A stretch of 64,000 bases of DNA from a virus. Below are positions 8,998-17,484 of the stretch, piece by piece. Position 1 is the first letter of the stretch. Each line of letters begins with the position of its first letter. The position numbers and the translations under genes are program-made. The notes beneath the pieces were generated by a model. It was not told where the DNA came from, made no database searches, and saw nothing but the letters and a program-made list of their open reading frames with translations. The stretch spans positions 248,001 through 312,000 of IMG/VR virus record IMGVR_UViG_3300028676_000003. One strand, written 5' to 3'.

Positions 8998-10284
8998 ATG
9001 ATAACAAACGAGAATGGTTTAAGATATGCTAAATTGATGCACGTTTCAGTTGATAACGGTCATACAGATAATAGCAATAAAGTTTATATCATGGAAGAAC
9101 TTTCCAATGGTACAATCAAATGTGAATACGGTAGAGTCGGTAATTCGATGGCCGTAGATATCAAACCCGCAAGCAAATGGGATGCAACCTATAAGCAGAA
9201 AACAAGCAAAACGAAGGGTTACACTGATGTAACTGAGTTTATGGCTGAACCTGTTGTAGATGCCGCTAAACCTTCAGGTAACAACCTGATTGATGATATT
9301 CCTGATGCTCTTGTTAAAGAACTTATTAAACGTTTAAGCGACTTCGCAAACAAATCGATTCAACAAAACTATAAGGTAACTCAAGATGCAGTATCTGAGG
9401 CCCAAGTAGTTGCGGCTCAAGCTTTATTAACTAGAATTACAACAACAGTTGCAGTTGGAGTTAGTAAAAATGACTTGAATGAAATGCTTATGCAATTATA
9501 TACGATAATCCCTCGTAACATGAGAAATGTTAAGGATTATTTGTTAGATGAAATCAAAACTGCCGATGATGTAAATCAAGCATTAGAGTTCTTGAATAAA
9601 GAACAAGCTACTCTTGATACAATGGCTGGTCAAGTTGATTTAATAAAGAAACAGAAGCCTGTAGTTGATACTGAAACCAAAGAAGTGAAACCATCAACAT
9701 ATACTATTCTTGACCAAATGGGTATTACAGCTGAGGTTGTAAATGATGCTCCAACTATCAAGATGGTAAGAGATATGCTTGAAGGACATGGTAGAAAACT
9801 TCACAGAGTCTACGCAATTACCAATAAGAAATCACAACCGCTTTACGATACCAAATTGGATTCAAGCAAAAACAAATTGGTTGAACACTTGTTCCACGGT
9901 TCAAGAAATGCCAATTGGTTTAACATTCTTCAAACTGGTCTTATGATTAGACCTTCGGGAGCTGGTTATAATGGTTCTATGTTTGATGATGGTATCTACT
10001 TCGCTAACGATGCAGATAAATCAATGGGTTACACCGATGGTGGTCGTTGGGCAGGTGGTGGAAACGCAAGTTACACTTACTTAGGTGTATTTAGCGTTCA
10101 CTTAGGAAACCAATTACACGTTCATAGACATGATTCTTCATGTTACAAAATTGGAACCAAGTGTAGAAACGAGGGTTATGATTCGGTTTATGCTCACAAA
10201 GGAGCTTCACTTAGAAAAGATGAGTTAATTATTTATAATTCTGCTCAGTGTACTGTTAAATATTTAGTAGAACTTAAAAATTAA
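8998..10284 (+). CDS. WGR-PARP: poly/mono(ADP-ribose) polymerase-like protein
   Basis: 428 aa with three parts. Residues 1-80 form a WGR domain (KLMHVSVDNGHTDNSNKVY then CEYGRVG), which in PARPs senses DNA ends. Residues 95-225 are helical and match the PARP regulatory domain. Residues 290-428 are the catalytic domain: LFHGSRNANWFNIL with the NAD-binding His near 300, GSMFDDGIYFAN with the conserved Tyr, and RKDELIIYN with the catalytic Glu. It would transfer ADP-ribose from NAD to protein or nucleic acid. Full-architecture PARPs are unusual in phages. NADAR and ADP-ribosylglycohydrolase genes in the window are possible erasers. Confidence 0.9.
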   Translation: MITNENGLRYAKLMHVSVDNGHTDNSNKVYIMEELSNGTIKCEYGRVGNSMAVDIKPASKWDATYKQKTSKTKGYTDVTEFMAEPVVDAAKPSGNNLIDDIPDALVKELIKRLSDFANKSIQQNYKVTQDAVSEAQVVAAQALLTRITTTVAVGVSKNDLNEMLMQLYTIIPRNMRNVKDYLLDEIKTADDVNQALEFLNKEQATLDTMAGQVDLIKKQKPVVDTETKEVKPSTYTILDQMGITAEVVNDAPTIKMVRDMLEGHGRKLHRVYAITNKKSQPLYDTKLDSSKNKLVEHLFHGSRNANWFNILQTGLMIRPSGAGYNGSMFDDGIYFANDADKSMGYTDGGRWAGGGNASYTYLGVFSVHLGNQLHVHRHDSSCYKIGTKCRNEGYDSVYAHKGASLRKDELIIYNSAQCTVKYLVELKN

Positions 10285-10287
10285 GAA

Positions 10288-11340
10288 ATGGGTTATTTAA
10301 GAAATAAATTCATCCAAGTAGGTGATACATTCAAGGCTGAACAAGAAACATTTCATTTTCATAGAGGCATGACTTATACTGTAAGTCATGTTTTCAATGA
10401 TAATGGTAACTTCCGTTTTTTCATTACAGATAAACATGGATTAGATATTGAATATCGTGAATACTACTTTGCACCAACTGCTAAAACAGCTACTGCATCG
10501 CATGAACGTCAAAAGAAAGCTAGACTTGATTTCTTTTGGGATAATTGTCAAACATCTTTTGTTTTGAATAAATCCTATCATTATAACTTCGAAACAACTG
10601 AGTTTTTCGACTTCGAAAACAGAGCAGTATTTGGTGGTCAAGGAATGGAAGGTGTAAAAGCAAGAATTTCAAGATACAAAAAACAAATGGTTGATGAAAG
10701 ATGGAGACACCATAAAGTTGAAGGTACAGAAGCAAACTTTTATAATAAAGAAGATTTTTATAAATATTTCAAAAATATTGATGTTGTTGATGATTTGAGA
10801 ATAAATGGATTATATTCTGACCCGCAATCGGCTATAGATATGAATTATTTTATGCTTAGTGTTCCACATTTCGATGAAACGTTACTTACTAGACCCCAAA
10901 CTCTTGAAATGACAGAAATCAATCAATATGTTCATAGAACACCTATGGAACTTGATGGTTTTATTGACCTTGTTGCTGATGTTATCTTCGATGAAGAAGT
11001 ACTTTCTGATGAAAATAAGCTGATAGTAAGCAACGTAATGGAAGCTTTCGAGCTTTTACCTAAATCTTATGGGCCAACAGCGGCCTCTAAGTTGCTTATG
11101 GGTAAAGAGAAGAAAGAAAACAAGACTGTTAAGCATTTATCAGGAACTTGTACAACTCTTAAACAACCGCAAATATTCACATTATGTGATATGGTTGAGT
11201 CTTACTTATACGTTAATGGTATCTTTGTAACAAAAGATGAATACAGCAACGGTGTAGAGTGGAGAGGTGACTATGAGTTCATTGGTTCTAAGATGGTTAA
11301 CTTTGAAAAATTAACAATTCTTAAAAGCATGTTAAGATGA
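10288..11340 (+). CDS. Hypothetical protein (350 aa)
   Basis: Follows the PARP gene by three bases and its stop overlaps the next ATG, so it is probably co-expressed with the PARP. The N-terminal 90 residues are beta-rich (V-F-N-D-N-G turns); the rest is mixed. No motif that I can assign. Confidence 0.72.
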   Translation: MGYLRNKFIQVGDTFKAEQETFHFHRGMTYTVSHVFNDNGNFRFFITDKHGLDIEYREYYFAPTAKTATASHERQKKARLDFFWDNCQTSFVLNKSYHYNFETTEFFDFENRAVFGGQGMEGVKARISRYKKQMVDERWRHHKVEGTEANFYNKEDFYKYFKNIDVVDDLRINGLYSDPQSAIDMNYFMLSVPHFDETLLTRPQTLEMTEINQYVHRTPMELDGFIDLVADVIFDEEVLSDENKLIVSNVMEAFELLPKSYGPTAASKLLMGKEKKENKTVKHLSGTCTTLKQPQIFTLCDMVESYLYVNGIFVTKDEYSNGVEWRGDYEFIGSKMVNFEKLTILKSMLR

Positions 11341-11525
11341 AATTCGAATTAAACGAAAAAGAGGTTCAAAATCTTGAAGAACTTAAGTCAGCTGTAAAAT
11401 TAATACATGATGATACTGGAACTATTACTTACTCATTTGTAGAAGGTGCGATAGGAACAACAGTTAAGGTTACCTTCGAAAAACATAATATAACCAAGGA
11501 TATAACTGATTATAACTCTTGGTAA
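11337..11525 (+). CDS. Hypothetical small protein (62 aa)
   Basis: An ATGA overlap couples it to the gene before. A short alpha/beta protein with a TITYSFVEG...TTVKVTF strand pair. No family recognised. Confidence 0.6.
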   Translation: MKFELNEKEVQNLEELKSAVKLIHDDTGTITYSFVEGAIGTTVKVTFEKHNITKDITDYNSW

Positions 11526-11540
11526 ACAAAGAAAATAAAA

Positions 11541-12260
11541 ATGAAAAAAACAGGATATGATTGGTGTGTAGATGCCAATCTTCGAATACTTGATTTAATC
11601 AATTGGGACACAGAAATGGCTGATTGTGATGAATCATACTTTACAGAACTTATCGATGTACAAGAATTTTATCGTCGTTTAGCTCTTTGCAGAGTTAAGG
11701 CTAATTCTATGCCTCGTAAGACAGATTTATTCTTGGAATATAGAATGTATGGGTTTACACCTTATCAGTTACTTGGGATTCAAAAAGGAATTCAATTTGG
11801 TCACGCAGTTGTTGATTATGGACGTATGGTTGAGAAATCAGGTGATAAGAAAGCCAAGGCAATCTATGATAAATTTGCTGATTCAGACAAAACATTTATC
11901 GTTTTGGACGGTGGTTCAACAAATACCAATCCTGAAAGACTTGGAACCCTAAATCAATTGATGAATGAAGCCTTAGAGAATGATGTTCTATTACAAGCAT
12001 TTTATGAGCCTGATTTAGGAGACCAATTAACTGGTTTTGTATTCTTGGTTGATGAAAGAGCATACGATAAAAAGAAATATCCAAGCTTTGTAGGGACTCC
12101 ATTTCCATGGCCTTTGAATAAGAAGCCATCGGAGAAAGAATACTCTAAATGGGAAGCTGAAAACGCTAAAAACTATGCTTCTTGGGAAGAAAAGATTGGT
12201 GGTCCAAAGAACGCCTTTTTAAGAACATTTCTAGAAGGAAAAAGACTAGCTATGGGTTAA
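11541..12260 (+). CDS. PTH2-like (peptidyl-tRNA hydrolase 2 fold) protein
   Basis: 239 aa. After a helical N-terminus it shows LLGIQKGIQFGHAVVDYG (like the AVQ-GHA helix of PTH2), then KTFIVLDGGSTNTN followed by LGTLNQLMNEALENDV, then a strand pair with PDLGDQLTGFVFLVDE. This strand-helix order fits the PTH2/PTRHD1 fold, whose enzymes release peptides from peptidyl-tRNA. The extended N-terminus is not part of that family. Assignment is by pattern only; the usual PTH2 catalytic residues are not all certain here. Confidence 0.55.
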   Translation: MKKTGYDWCVDANLRILDLINWDTEMADCDESYFTELIDVQEFYRRLALCRVKANSMPRKTDLFLEYRMYGFTPYQLLGIQKGIQFGHAVVDYGRMVEKSGDKKAKAIYDKFADSDKTFIVLDGGSTNTNPERLGTLNQLMNEALENDVLLQAFYEPDLGDQLTGFVFLVDERAYDKKKYPSFVGTPFPWPLNKKPSEKEYSKWEAENAKNYASWEEKIGGPKNAFLRTFLEGKRLAMG

Positions 12261-12264
12261 AATA

Positions 12265-12294
12265 TTGACTTTTATATCATTTTTCGTATATTTG
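12265..12294 (+). promoter_or_regulatory. Promoter with almost no leader
   Basis: TTG at 12265-12267, 19 bp, TATATTTG at 12287-12294. The ATG of the next gene follows after three bases, so the transcript is probably leaderless. Confidence 0.7.
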
Positions 12295-12297
12295 TGT

Positions 12298-12927
12298 ATG
12301 GAAAATGATATAAATTTTAATTTAATAGTGTTTTATCTTGATAGATATTATGACATTATAAACAACACAATCTATAACAAATTATTTGATAAAGATGAAT
12401 GGGGTTATGAAACGATAGAAGAACTTACACAAGTTCTTAGTATCGATGAAGCCTTAGTTAAAGAAGTTGTTGAATCTTGGGTTTTATCGAAGGGTTTACC
12501 TTTAGATAAATGGGAAAGTGCATATGAACCTAAGATGCTTAAAACTATATTCAACCCTCAAAGAAGACTTGAATTAGAAAGAATTATCGGTAAAAGTGCT
12601 GAGGCTCAGGTAACAGCTATGTTAGCTCAAGCGATAGCTGATGAAATCGATAGTGAAATTCTTAGAATGCTTAAAAAAAAAGTGAAGACAGCGGAATTAT
12701 TATCGGAATTGCTTAAGTGTTTAGGTTATACATTTGGACCAGTATACTATGACCCGATTACCTACGCACAAAACAGGAAGATACTAACATCCACAGAATA
12801 TAGAATGATTCATGAACAACAAAATAACCCTTACTGGCAAGATTGGTTTCGAGCCCGAAGACAAGACGAAGAAACACAAAAATCAAGCCTCTTGGAAGAG
12901 AATGGCGATGATTTACTTAGATGGTGA
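12298..12927 (+). CDS. Hypothetical helical protein (209 aa), probably leaderless mRNA
   Basis: I start it at 12298; an upstream start at 12265 would put coding sequence across the promoter. Mostly helical, with a DDKWGYET-like acidic region early and a charged C-terminus. No family recognised. It overlaps the next gene by 26 bases. Confidence 0.7.
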   Translation: MENDINFNLIVFYLDRYYDIINNTIYNKLFDKDEWGYETIEELTQVLSIDEALVKEVVESWVLSKGLPLDKWESAYEPKMLKTIFNPQRRLELERIIGKSAEAQVTAMLAQAIADEIDSEILRMLKKKVKTAELLSELLKCLGYTFGPVYYDPITYAQNRKILTSTEYRMIHEQQNNPYWQDWFRARRQDEETQKSSLLEENGDDLLRW

Positions 12928-13333
12928 TATTACAGACTACTATGCTTGGTTTATTAAACAAAGATACGGTATTACTCTAAATAAACCGCTACGTGGTGCT
13001 CATATTTCATTCATTAACGACAGCATAAGAGACTTAACTCTTAATGGTAAAAGAACCCAAGAAGAAGCTGATTGTATTTGGAATAAGGTTAAAAAGAAGT
13101 ATCACGGTAAAAAAATTGAAGTCGTTTTGGACTTAGACCCTAAGACAGACGACAGAACGTGGTGGTTAAACATACCACACGAAGACAGAGCAGATATTCA
13201 AGCAATTAGAGATGAACTTGGCTTAGGTAGACCATTTTTCGGACTACACATGAGCGTAGGTTACGCTAATGAAAGAAATATCGAACAAAGTATGTACATA
13301 CACGAATTAATCAAAAAAGGTTTTATAAAATGA
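12902..13333 (+). CDS. 2H phosphoesterase-like protein (T4 57B-like)
   Basis: 143 aa from ATG 12902; the frame is open to 12812 but that overlaps the previous gene by 115 bases. Two HxS motifs, GAHISF (His near 34) and GLHMSV near the C-terminus, spaced as in the 2H phosphoesterase superfamily (LigT, AKAP18, T4 57B). Such enzymes open 2',3'-cyclic phosphates at RNA ends. The phrase LGRPFFGLHMSVGYAN resembles the T4 57B group. Inferred role: RNA end processing with the ligases. Confidence 0.65.
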   Translation: MAMIYLDGDITDYYAWFIKQRYGITLNKPLRGAHISFINDSIRDLTLNGKRTQEEADCIWNKVKKKYHGKKIEVVLDLDPKTDDRTWWLNIPHEDRADIQAIRDELGLGRPFFGLHMSVGYANERNIEQSMYIHELIKKGFIK

Positions 13334-14595
13334 AAAAGAAAGTAGTAATTATCGGTGGTGGAACATTTTCACATGTAAGAACTCACTTGGCGTTGGCAAC
13401 TCCTGCTTGGGGTACAACAGCAAGAGCTCTTTATGAGAAATGTCAAGCAAAATTTACGCATATGGATGTTGAGCTTATCCTTACAAAGATGGCTGATTAC
13501 AAATCCGATATCGTAACAAACGAGGATGTTTCTGAATTAATAGATAAACTAATTCAAGACAATACAGTAAAAGCAATCTTCTTCAATGTCGCAATGTGTG
13601 ATTTTGACGGACAAATCGGATTAACTCAATCAGGTAAGTACGAACCAAGGCTTGAATCACGTGAAAAACCAGGTCACGGTTACAAAATTTGGCTACATCC
13701 AGCAGACAAGGTTATCAATAAGATTAGAAAACATCGTAAAGACATTTTCCTTGTTGGTTTCAAAACAACATCAAACGGAACACAAGACGAGCAATTCAAC
13801 AAGGGTCTTAACCTAATGAAGAAAAGTTCAGCAAATCTTGTTCTTGCAAATGACGTTGTAACACGTAAAAACTTTATCATTACTCCCGAAGAAGGTGTTT
13901 ACGGTAAAGATATGACTCGTGATGAGTGTCTTGAGGAGTTGGTTGATATTGCTTATCACAGAACACATTTAAGCTTCACAAACTCTACTGTTATTGCTGG
14001 GAATCCAGTGCCATGGTCTGACGAAAGAGTTCCATCAACACTTAGAAGTGTAGTTGATTGGTGCATCGAAAAGAATGCTTATAAAGAGTTCAATGGAGCA
14101 ACAACAGGTCACTTTGCGGCCAAGTTAGGGGATAACAAATTCCTTACATCTATTCGTAAGACCAACTTCAATGACATTGGAAGCAATGGAATGGTACTGG
14201 TTGAAACAGATGGTGATGATTCAGTTATTGCTTATGGTGTTAAGCCAAGTGTTGGTGGACAATCACAAAGAATTATCTTTGATAAATTCAAAGAAACTGA
14301 TTGTATCGTGCATTTCCACTGTCCATTAAAAGAAAACCATTTAGATAACATTCCAGTCGTTTCTCAAAGAGAATATGAGTGCGGTAGCCACGAGTGTGGT
14401 GAGAATACTGCTAGAGGACTTGGAGTCTTTGGTAATCTTTTATGTGTAATGCTTGATAATCACGGTCCAAATATCGTGTTTAACAATAGCATTGACCCTC
14501 AAGAGGTTATTACCTTTATTGAGAATAACTTCGATTTATCAAGTTCAACATCAGGATTTCAAAAGGTAACTCTAGGAATCCCTCAATTGGTGTAA
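13330..14595 (+). CDS. CoaB-like domain fused to class II aldolase-like domain
   Basis: 421 aa in two parts. Residues 1-200 match the phosphopantothenoylcysteine synthetase (CoaB/DFP) fold: VVIIGGGTFSHVR nucleotide-binding loop, FFNVAMCDF, LVGFKTTSN and ANLVLANDV. Residues 215-420 match class II aldolase/adducin: GATTGHFAAKLGDN, FLTSIRKTNFNDI, and IVHFHCPL with the HxH zinc ligands. CoaB joins pantothenate phosphate to cysteine in CoA synthesis; class II aldolases cleave sugar phosphates. The fusion is unusual and the substrate cannot be told. ATGA overlap with the gene before; the next gene starts one base after the stop. Confidence 0.75.
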   Translation: MKKKVVIIGGGTFSHVRTHLALATPAWGTTARALYEKCQAKFTHMDVELILTKMADYKSDIVTNEDVSELIDKLIQDNTVKAIFFNVAMCDFDGQIGLTQSGKYEPRLESREKPGHGYKIWLHPADKVINKIRKHRKDIFLVGFKTTSNGTQDEQFNKGLNLMKKSSANLVLANDVVTRKNFIITPEEGVYGKDMTRDECLEELVDIAYHRTHLSFTNSTVIAGNPVPWSDERVPSTLRSVVDWCIEKNAYKEFNGATTGHFAAKLGDNKFLTSIRKTNFNDIGSNGMVLVETDGDDSVIAYGVKPSVGGQSQRIIFDKFKETDCIVHFHCPLKENHLDNIPVVSQREYECGSHECGENTARGLGVFGNLLCVMLDNHGPNIVFNNSIDPQEVITFIENNFDLSSSTSGFQKVTLGIPQLV

Positions 14596-14596
14596 G

Positions 14597-15139
14597 ATGA
14601 TAGATTACAAACTACTAGATGATTCAATCCTTTATTATGAAGCTCACGGCTTTAAAAGGATTGAATCGCCTTGGTTAGTGACTGATGCAGTTGATTCAAT
14701 CACAAGACCACCTAATGTTGAGCCATATGTCGTTGGAGCTAAGAAGAAAAACCTTATAGCTTCAGGAGAACAAGCCTTTTTGTATCTTTATCTTAAAGAA
14801 TACTTACCAATGGGTAAGTTTCAAACAACAACACCTTGTTTCAGAAACGATTCATTCGATTTTACACATACAAAATACTTCATGAAAAATGAACTTATTC
14901 AAACTGATATTACTACAAAAAGTCAGTTGGATGAAGTAGTTGAAATAGCACTTGGGTTCTTCGAGAAACACTTTGATAACTTAAGGATAGAATATACTGG
15001 CGATGGTTACGATATCATGAAAGATAACTACGAGCTTGGAAGCTACGGAATCAGAGAGTGTGAATTCCTTAAATGGATATACGCTACTGGCTGTGCAGAA
15101 CCAAGAACGTCAAAATTAATAAAATTATACAATGGATAA
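14597..15139 (+). CDS. Class II aminoacyl-tRNA synthetase-like catalytic domain protein
   Basis: 180 aa. SGEQAFL resembles the TSE-Q loop; PCFRND..DFTHTKYFMKNELIQTD is a motif 2-like stretch (fRx, then a Phe-x-x-x-E strand); ELGSYGIRECEFLKWIYATGCAEPR resembles motif 3 with the glycine-rich strand and Arg. No anticodon-binding domain is present. It could be an amide- or amino-acid-ligating paralogue (like AsnA, PoxA or HisZ) rather than a true synthetase. It sits between the CoaB-aldolase fusion and a cupin, which favours a small-molecule pathway. Confidence 0.6.
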   Translation: MIDYKLLDDSILYYEAHGFKRIESPWLVTDAVDSITRPPNVEPYVVGAKKKNLIASGEQAFLYLYLKEYLPMGKFQTTTPCFRNDSFDFTHTKYFMKNELIQTDITTKSQLDEVVEIALGFFEKHFDNLRIEYTGDGYDIMKDNYELGSYGIRECEFLKWIYATGCAEPRTSKLIKLYNG

Positions 15140-15698
15140 AGCACAATTGCTTGATATCGATTTCCTTAAGGCTAATCATACAAGAATCTATTACTTTGGA
15201 CTTGGATTTATTCAAGTTGTACTAAATCAATACGAACGAGTTCATTTCTATTCGGATGAACTAGCTAAAATTGCTGTAGACGAAGGTTTTCATAACCATC
15301 GATACAATTTCACATCAATAATCCTTAAAGGTGAATTCTTGCAAGGTAGATACCAATTAATTCCAGGAGATTCTCACATTCTTTCTAACGTTAACTGTAG
15401 TAAAGACAAGGAGTTAACCTATGGTAGTGAAATTCCTGTAGGTTTAAAAAGAATTGAACGTTCAGAACGTGACGTAGCTGAAGTCTACTATGAAGGTGAT
15501 ATCTATGACATTATGTATAATGAGTTTCATAAGGTAGCTTCAAGTGGAAATACCATTACTTATTTAAAGCGAAGTGACTATATCATGGAGTTTGCACAAG
15601 TTATTCGTCAAAAAGATAAAGAATTGGTTTGTCCATTTTCAATTAGTTTCACAGAAGATGAGTTATGGGCCAAGATTGAAGAAATAATCAAAAATTAA
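15132..15698 (+). CDS. Cupin-like protein
   Basis: 188 aa, overlapping the previous gene by 8 bases. HNHRYNFTSIILKGEF gives a HxH and a strand with Gly-x-Phe as in metal-binding cupins; a second strand pair follows after residue 90. It is probably a small metalloenzyme acting with the two genes before it. Substrate unknown. Confidence 0.5.
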   Translation: MDKAQLLDIDFLKANHTRIYYFGLGFIQVVLNQYERVHFYSDELAKIAVDEGFHNHRYNFTSIILKGEFLQGRYQLIPGDSHILSNVNCSKDKELTYGSEIPVGLKRIERSERDVAEVYYEGDIYDIMYNEFHKVASSGNTITYLKRSDYIMEFAQVIRQKDKELVCPFSISFTEDELWAKIEEIIKN

Positions 15699-15699
15699 G

Positions 15700-15942
15700 A
15701 TGGGATATCACACAAGAGACATAGAAAAGGGTGTTTTAGGACAATTTTCTAAGATTAAAGAAGAATTTCAAGAAGCTGAAGATGCTTTCATTCAAAATGA
15801 TGATATTCTTATGATTGTTGAATTGGCTGATATGGTTGGAGCAATTGAAGAATATGTGAAAAAATGGAACTTGGATTTACTAAGCTTGAAACAGTTCTCA
15901 GACAAGACAAAATCGGCTTTTAGAGACGGAACAAGAAAATAA
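15700..15942 (+). CDS. MazG-like all-alpha NTP pyrophosphohydrolase
   Basis: 80 aa, one four-helix unit. KIKEEFQEAEDAF is the first acidic helix (ExxE) and ELADMVGAIEEYVKK supplies the ExxD of the second. This is the metal-binding pattern of MazG/dUTPase-like pyrophosphohydrolases that degrade non-canonical NTPs; MazG is also discussed as lowering ppGpp in phage-infected cells. Confidence 0.8.
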   Translation: MGYHTRDIEKGVLGQFSKIKEEFQEAEDAFIQNDDILMIVELADMVGAIEEYVKKWNLDLLSLKQFSDKTKSAFRDGTRK

Positions 15943-15953
15943 TGTTAAAAATA

Positions 15954-15985
15954 TTTGGTAGTTTGGATTATTATGTATACCTTTG
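15954..15985 (+). promoter_or_regulatory. Bacteroidetes-type promoter
   Basis: TTTG 15954-15957, 20 bp, TACCTTTG 15978-15985, ahead of the exported protein gene. Confidence 0.75.
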
Positions 15986-16009
15986 CTCTGTAATCTAAAA
16001 ACAAATAAA

Positions 16010-16459
16010 ATGAAAAAATTAATATTAGTATTATTCTTATTACCAATGTTGTCATTTGCTCAAAATCAAGTTGACGCTTTGGTTGGTTATAAAGCAGTGG
16101 AAGTAAACTTTTCAGTTAGAACGGAAACTCTTAATTACGGAATCGGTGTATCAGCAGTTGATGCTCAATTAGCAGAAAAACGTGCAAATGACAACGATAT
16201 GTTCTATAATCACCGATTTACTCAGTCTTATGTTCCAGCGGTCTTCGGATTACTTGGTGGACAATTTGATGAGTTTCAAATGGTTGGAAAAATTGGAACC
16301 GCTTATGTTAAACAAAATATAAACGACAAAAAAGATGATAAACATTTCTTTTTTGCTGTTGGGGTTGAATTTGGTTATGATATCAACGATACTATCGGTA
16401 TAAAGGCAAGTTTCGACAACGTAAACAGTTTCATGGGTGGTTTAATTGTTAAAATATAA
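16010..16459 (+). CDS. Exported beta-barrel-like protein
   Basis: 149 aa from ATG 16010 (a TTG at 15983 lies inside the promoter). The signal peptide is MKKLILVLFLLPMLSFA with cleavage before QNQ. Alternating strands and several Gly/aromatic turns suggest a small outer-membrane barrel. Related in style to the barrel at 5193. Confidence 0.68.
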   Translation: MKKLILVLFLLPMLSFAQNQVDALVGYKAVEVNFSVRTETLNYGIGVSAVDAQLAEKRANDNDMFYNHRFTQSYVPAVFGLLGGQFDEFQMVGKIGTAYVKQNINDKKDDKHFFFAVGVEFGYDINDTIGIKASFDNVNSFMGGLIVKI

Positions 16460-16461
16460 AC

Positions 16462-16782
16462 ATGAGTAAACTAAAAGTAATTGGAGCTATTACTCCAAAA
16501 GAGATTCTAGATAACCTAGATAAAATCATTCCACAAGTAGTATTTGATGCGGTTAATCAAATATTAGCGGAACAATATCGTGGAAGTCAGATTAGCATCA
16601 AACAAAAGGAAATAATCACAAGGATTCAACGCTTAGATAAAAAACTAACCGATAAGGTAATCTATGATAACAAATACATGGATTTTGAAAAGGTATATCG
16701 AGAAAGCGGTTGGGTTGTTGGATATGATAAACCTGGGTATAATGAGTCGTATGATGCTTATTTTACCTTTAAAGCAAAATAA
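16462..16782 (+). CDS. Conserved phage-type hypothetical protein (106 aa)
   Basis: N-terminal part IIPQVVFDAVNQILAEQY followed by ISIKQKEIITRIQ and a C-terminal Gly/Tyr-rich strand region. I recall similar small proteins in other large phages but no function. First of three close-spaced MSK-starting genes. Confidence 0.65.
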   Translation: MSKLKVIGAITPKEILDNLDKIIPQVVFDAVNQILAEQYRGSQISIKQKEIITRIQRLDKKLTDKVIYDNKYMDFEKVYRESGWVVGYDKPGYNESYDAYFTFKAK

Positions 16783-16784
16783 AA

Positions 16785-17135
16785 ATGAGTAAAATCACCA
16801 AACTAGAAGGAAAAGCGATATTAGCTAATACAACACCAGTTGAGAATTTTTCTGATGTTTTAGCCTTTATTTGTAAAGACACACAGCGAAGTATAAGACT
16901 AACATCTTATATGAGAGATGGTTTAACTGAGTTATTCGGAAAGCACAATCAACGCTTTAAAGGAAACCACTATTATTATGTTTGGGTTTTAGAATTCAAT
17001 GGTAATGTTTTTCATCTTTATACACATAAAGATAGAGGAACAGATATTGAAATTATTCATGAACATGAAAATAAAACTGAGATTTGTCTTTCATTTCTAA
17101 CTGAGTTGGATAAATTATTAAAAGAAAATGAGTAA
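16785..17135 (+). CDS. Hypothetical protein (116 aa)
   Basis: Alpha/beta protein with a YYVWVLEFNGNVFHLYTHKDRG central sheet. Two bases from the gene before, overlaps the next by 8. No family recognised. Confidence 0.62.
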   Translation: MSKITKLEGKAILANTTPVENFSDVLAFICKDTQRSIRLTSYMRDGLTELFGKHNQRFKGNHYYYVWVLEFNGNVFHLYTHKDRGTDIEIIHEHENKTEICLSFLTELDKLLKENE

Positions 17136-17484
17136 ACAAACATACGATAATAAAGCAATTAGAGATTATATCAGAGATAATAGACATTATACTGATGAAA
17201 TGGTAGCAGATAAATTTGGAGTTTCTACTGGAGTTGTAAGTGCAAATAAAGCTCATATTACTATGGGTACAGATACCGATAATCCACAAAAAAGAGCAGA
17301 ACCTAAATTTGCAAAAACCTATCTTAAACAGTTAATTCTTATAAAAACTAGTGCTTATCATTTAATTATTGATGAGAATGGTGGTTATATGAGACTAGAT
17401 TTAAAGAATCGTAAACTTTCAAAATTAACTGATGAACAAGCTAAAGCTATTATGCTAAATAGACTACATGAAACATATAATTAA
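17128..17484 (+). CDS. Helix-turn-helix protein
   Basis: 118 aa. Residues 12-38 (RDNRHYTDEMVADKFGVST...) form a helix-turn-helix of the Trp-repressor/transposase style, followed by a beta-rich part and a helical tail. Probably a DNA-binding regulator; target unknown. Confidence 0.6.
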   Translation: MSKQTYDNKAIRDYIRDNRHYTDEMVADKFGVSTGVVSANKAHITMGTDTDNPQKRAEPKFAKTYLKQLILIKTSAYHLIIDENGGYMRLDLKNRKLSKLTDEQAKAIMLNRLHETYN

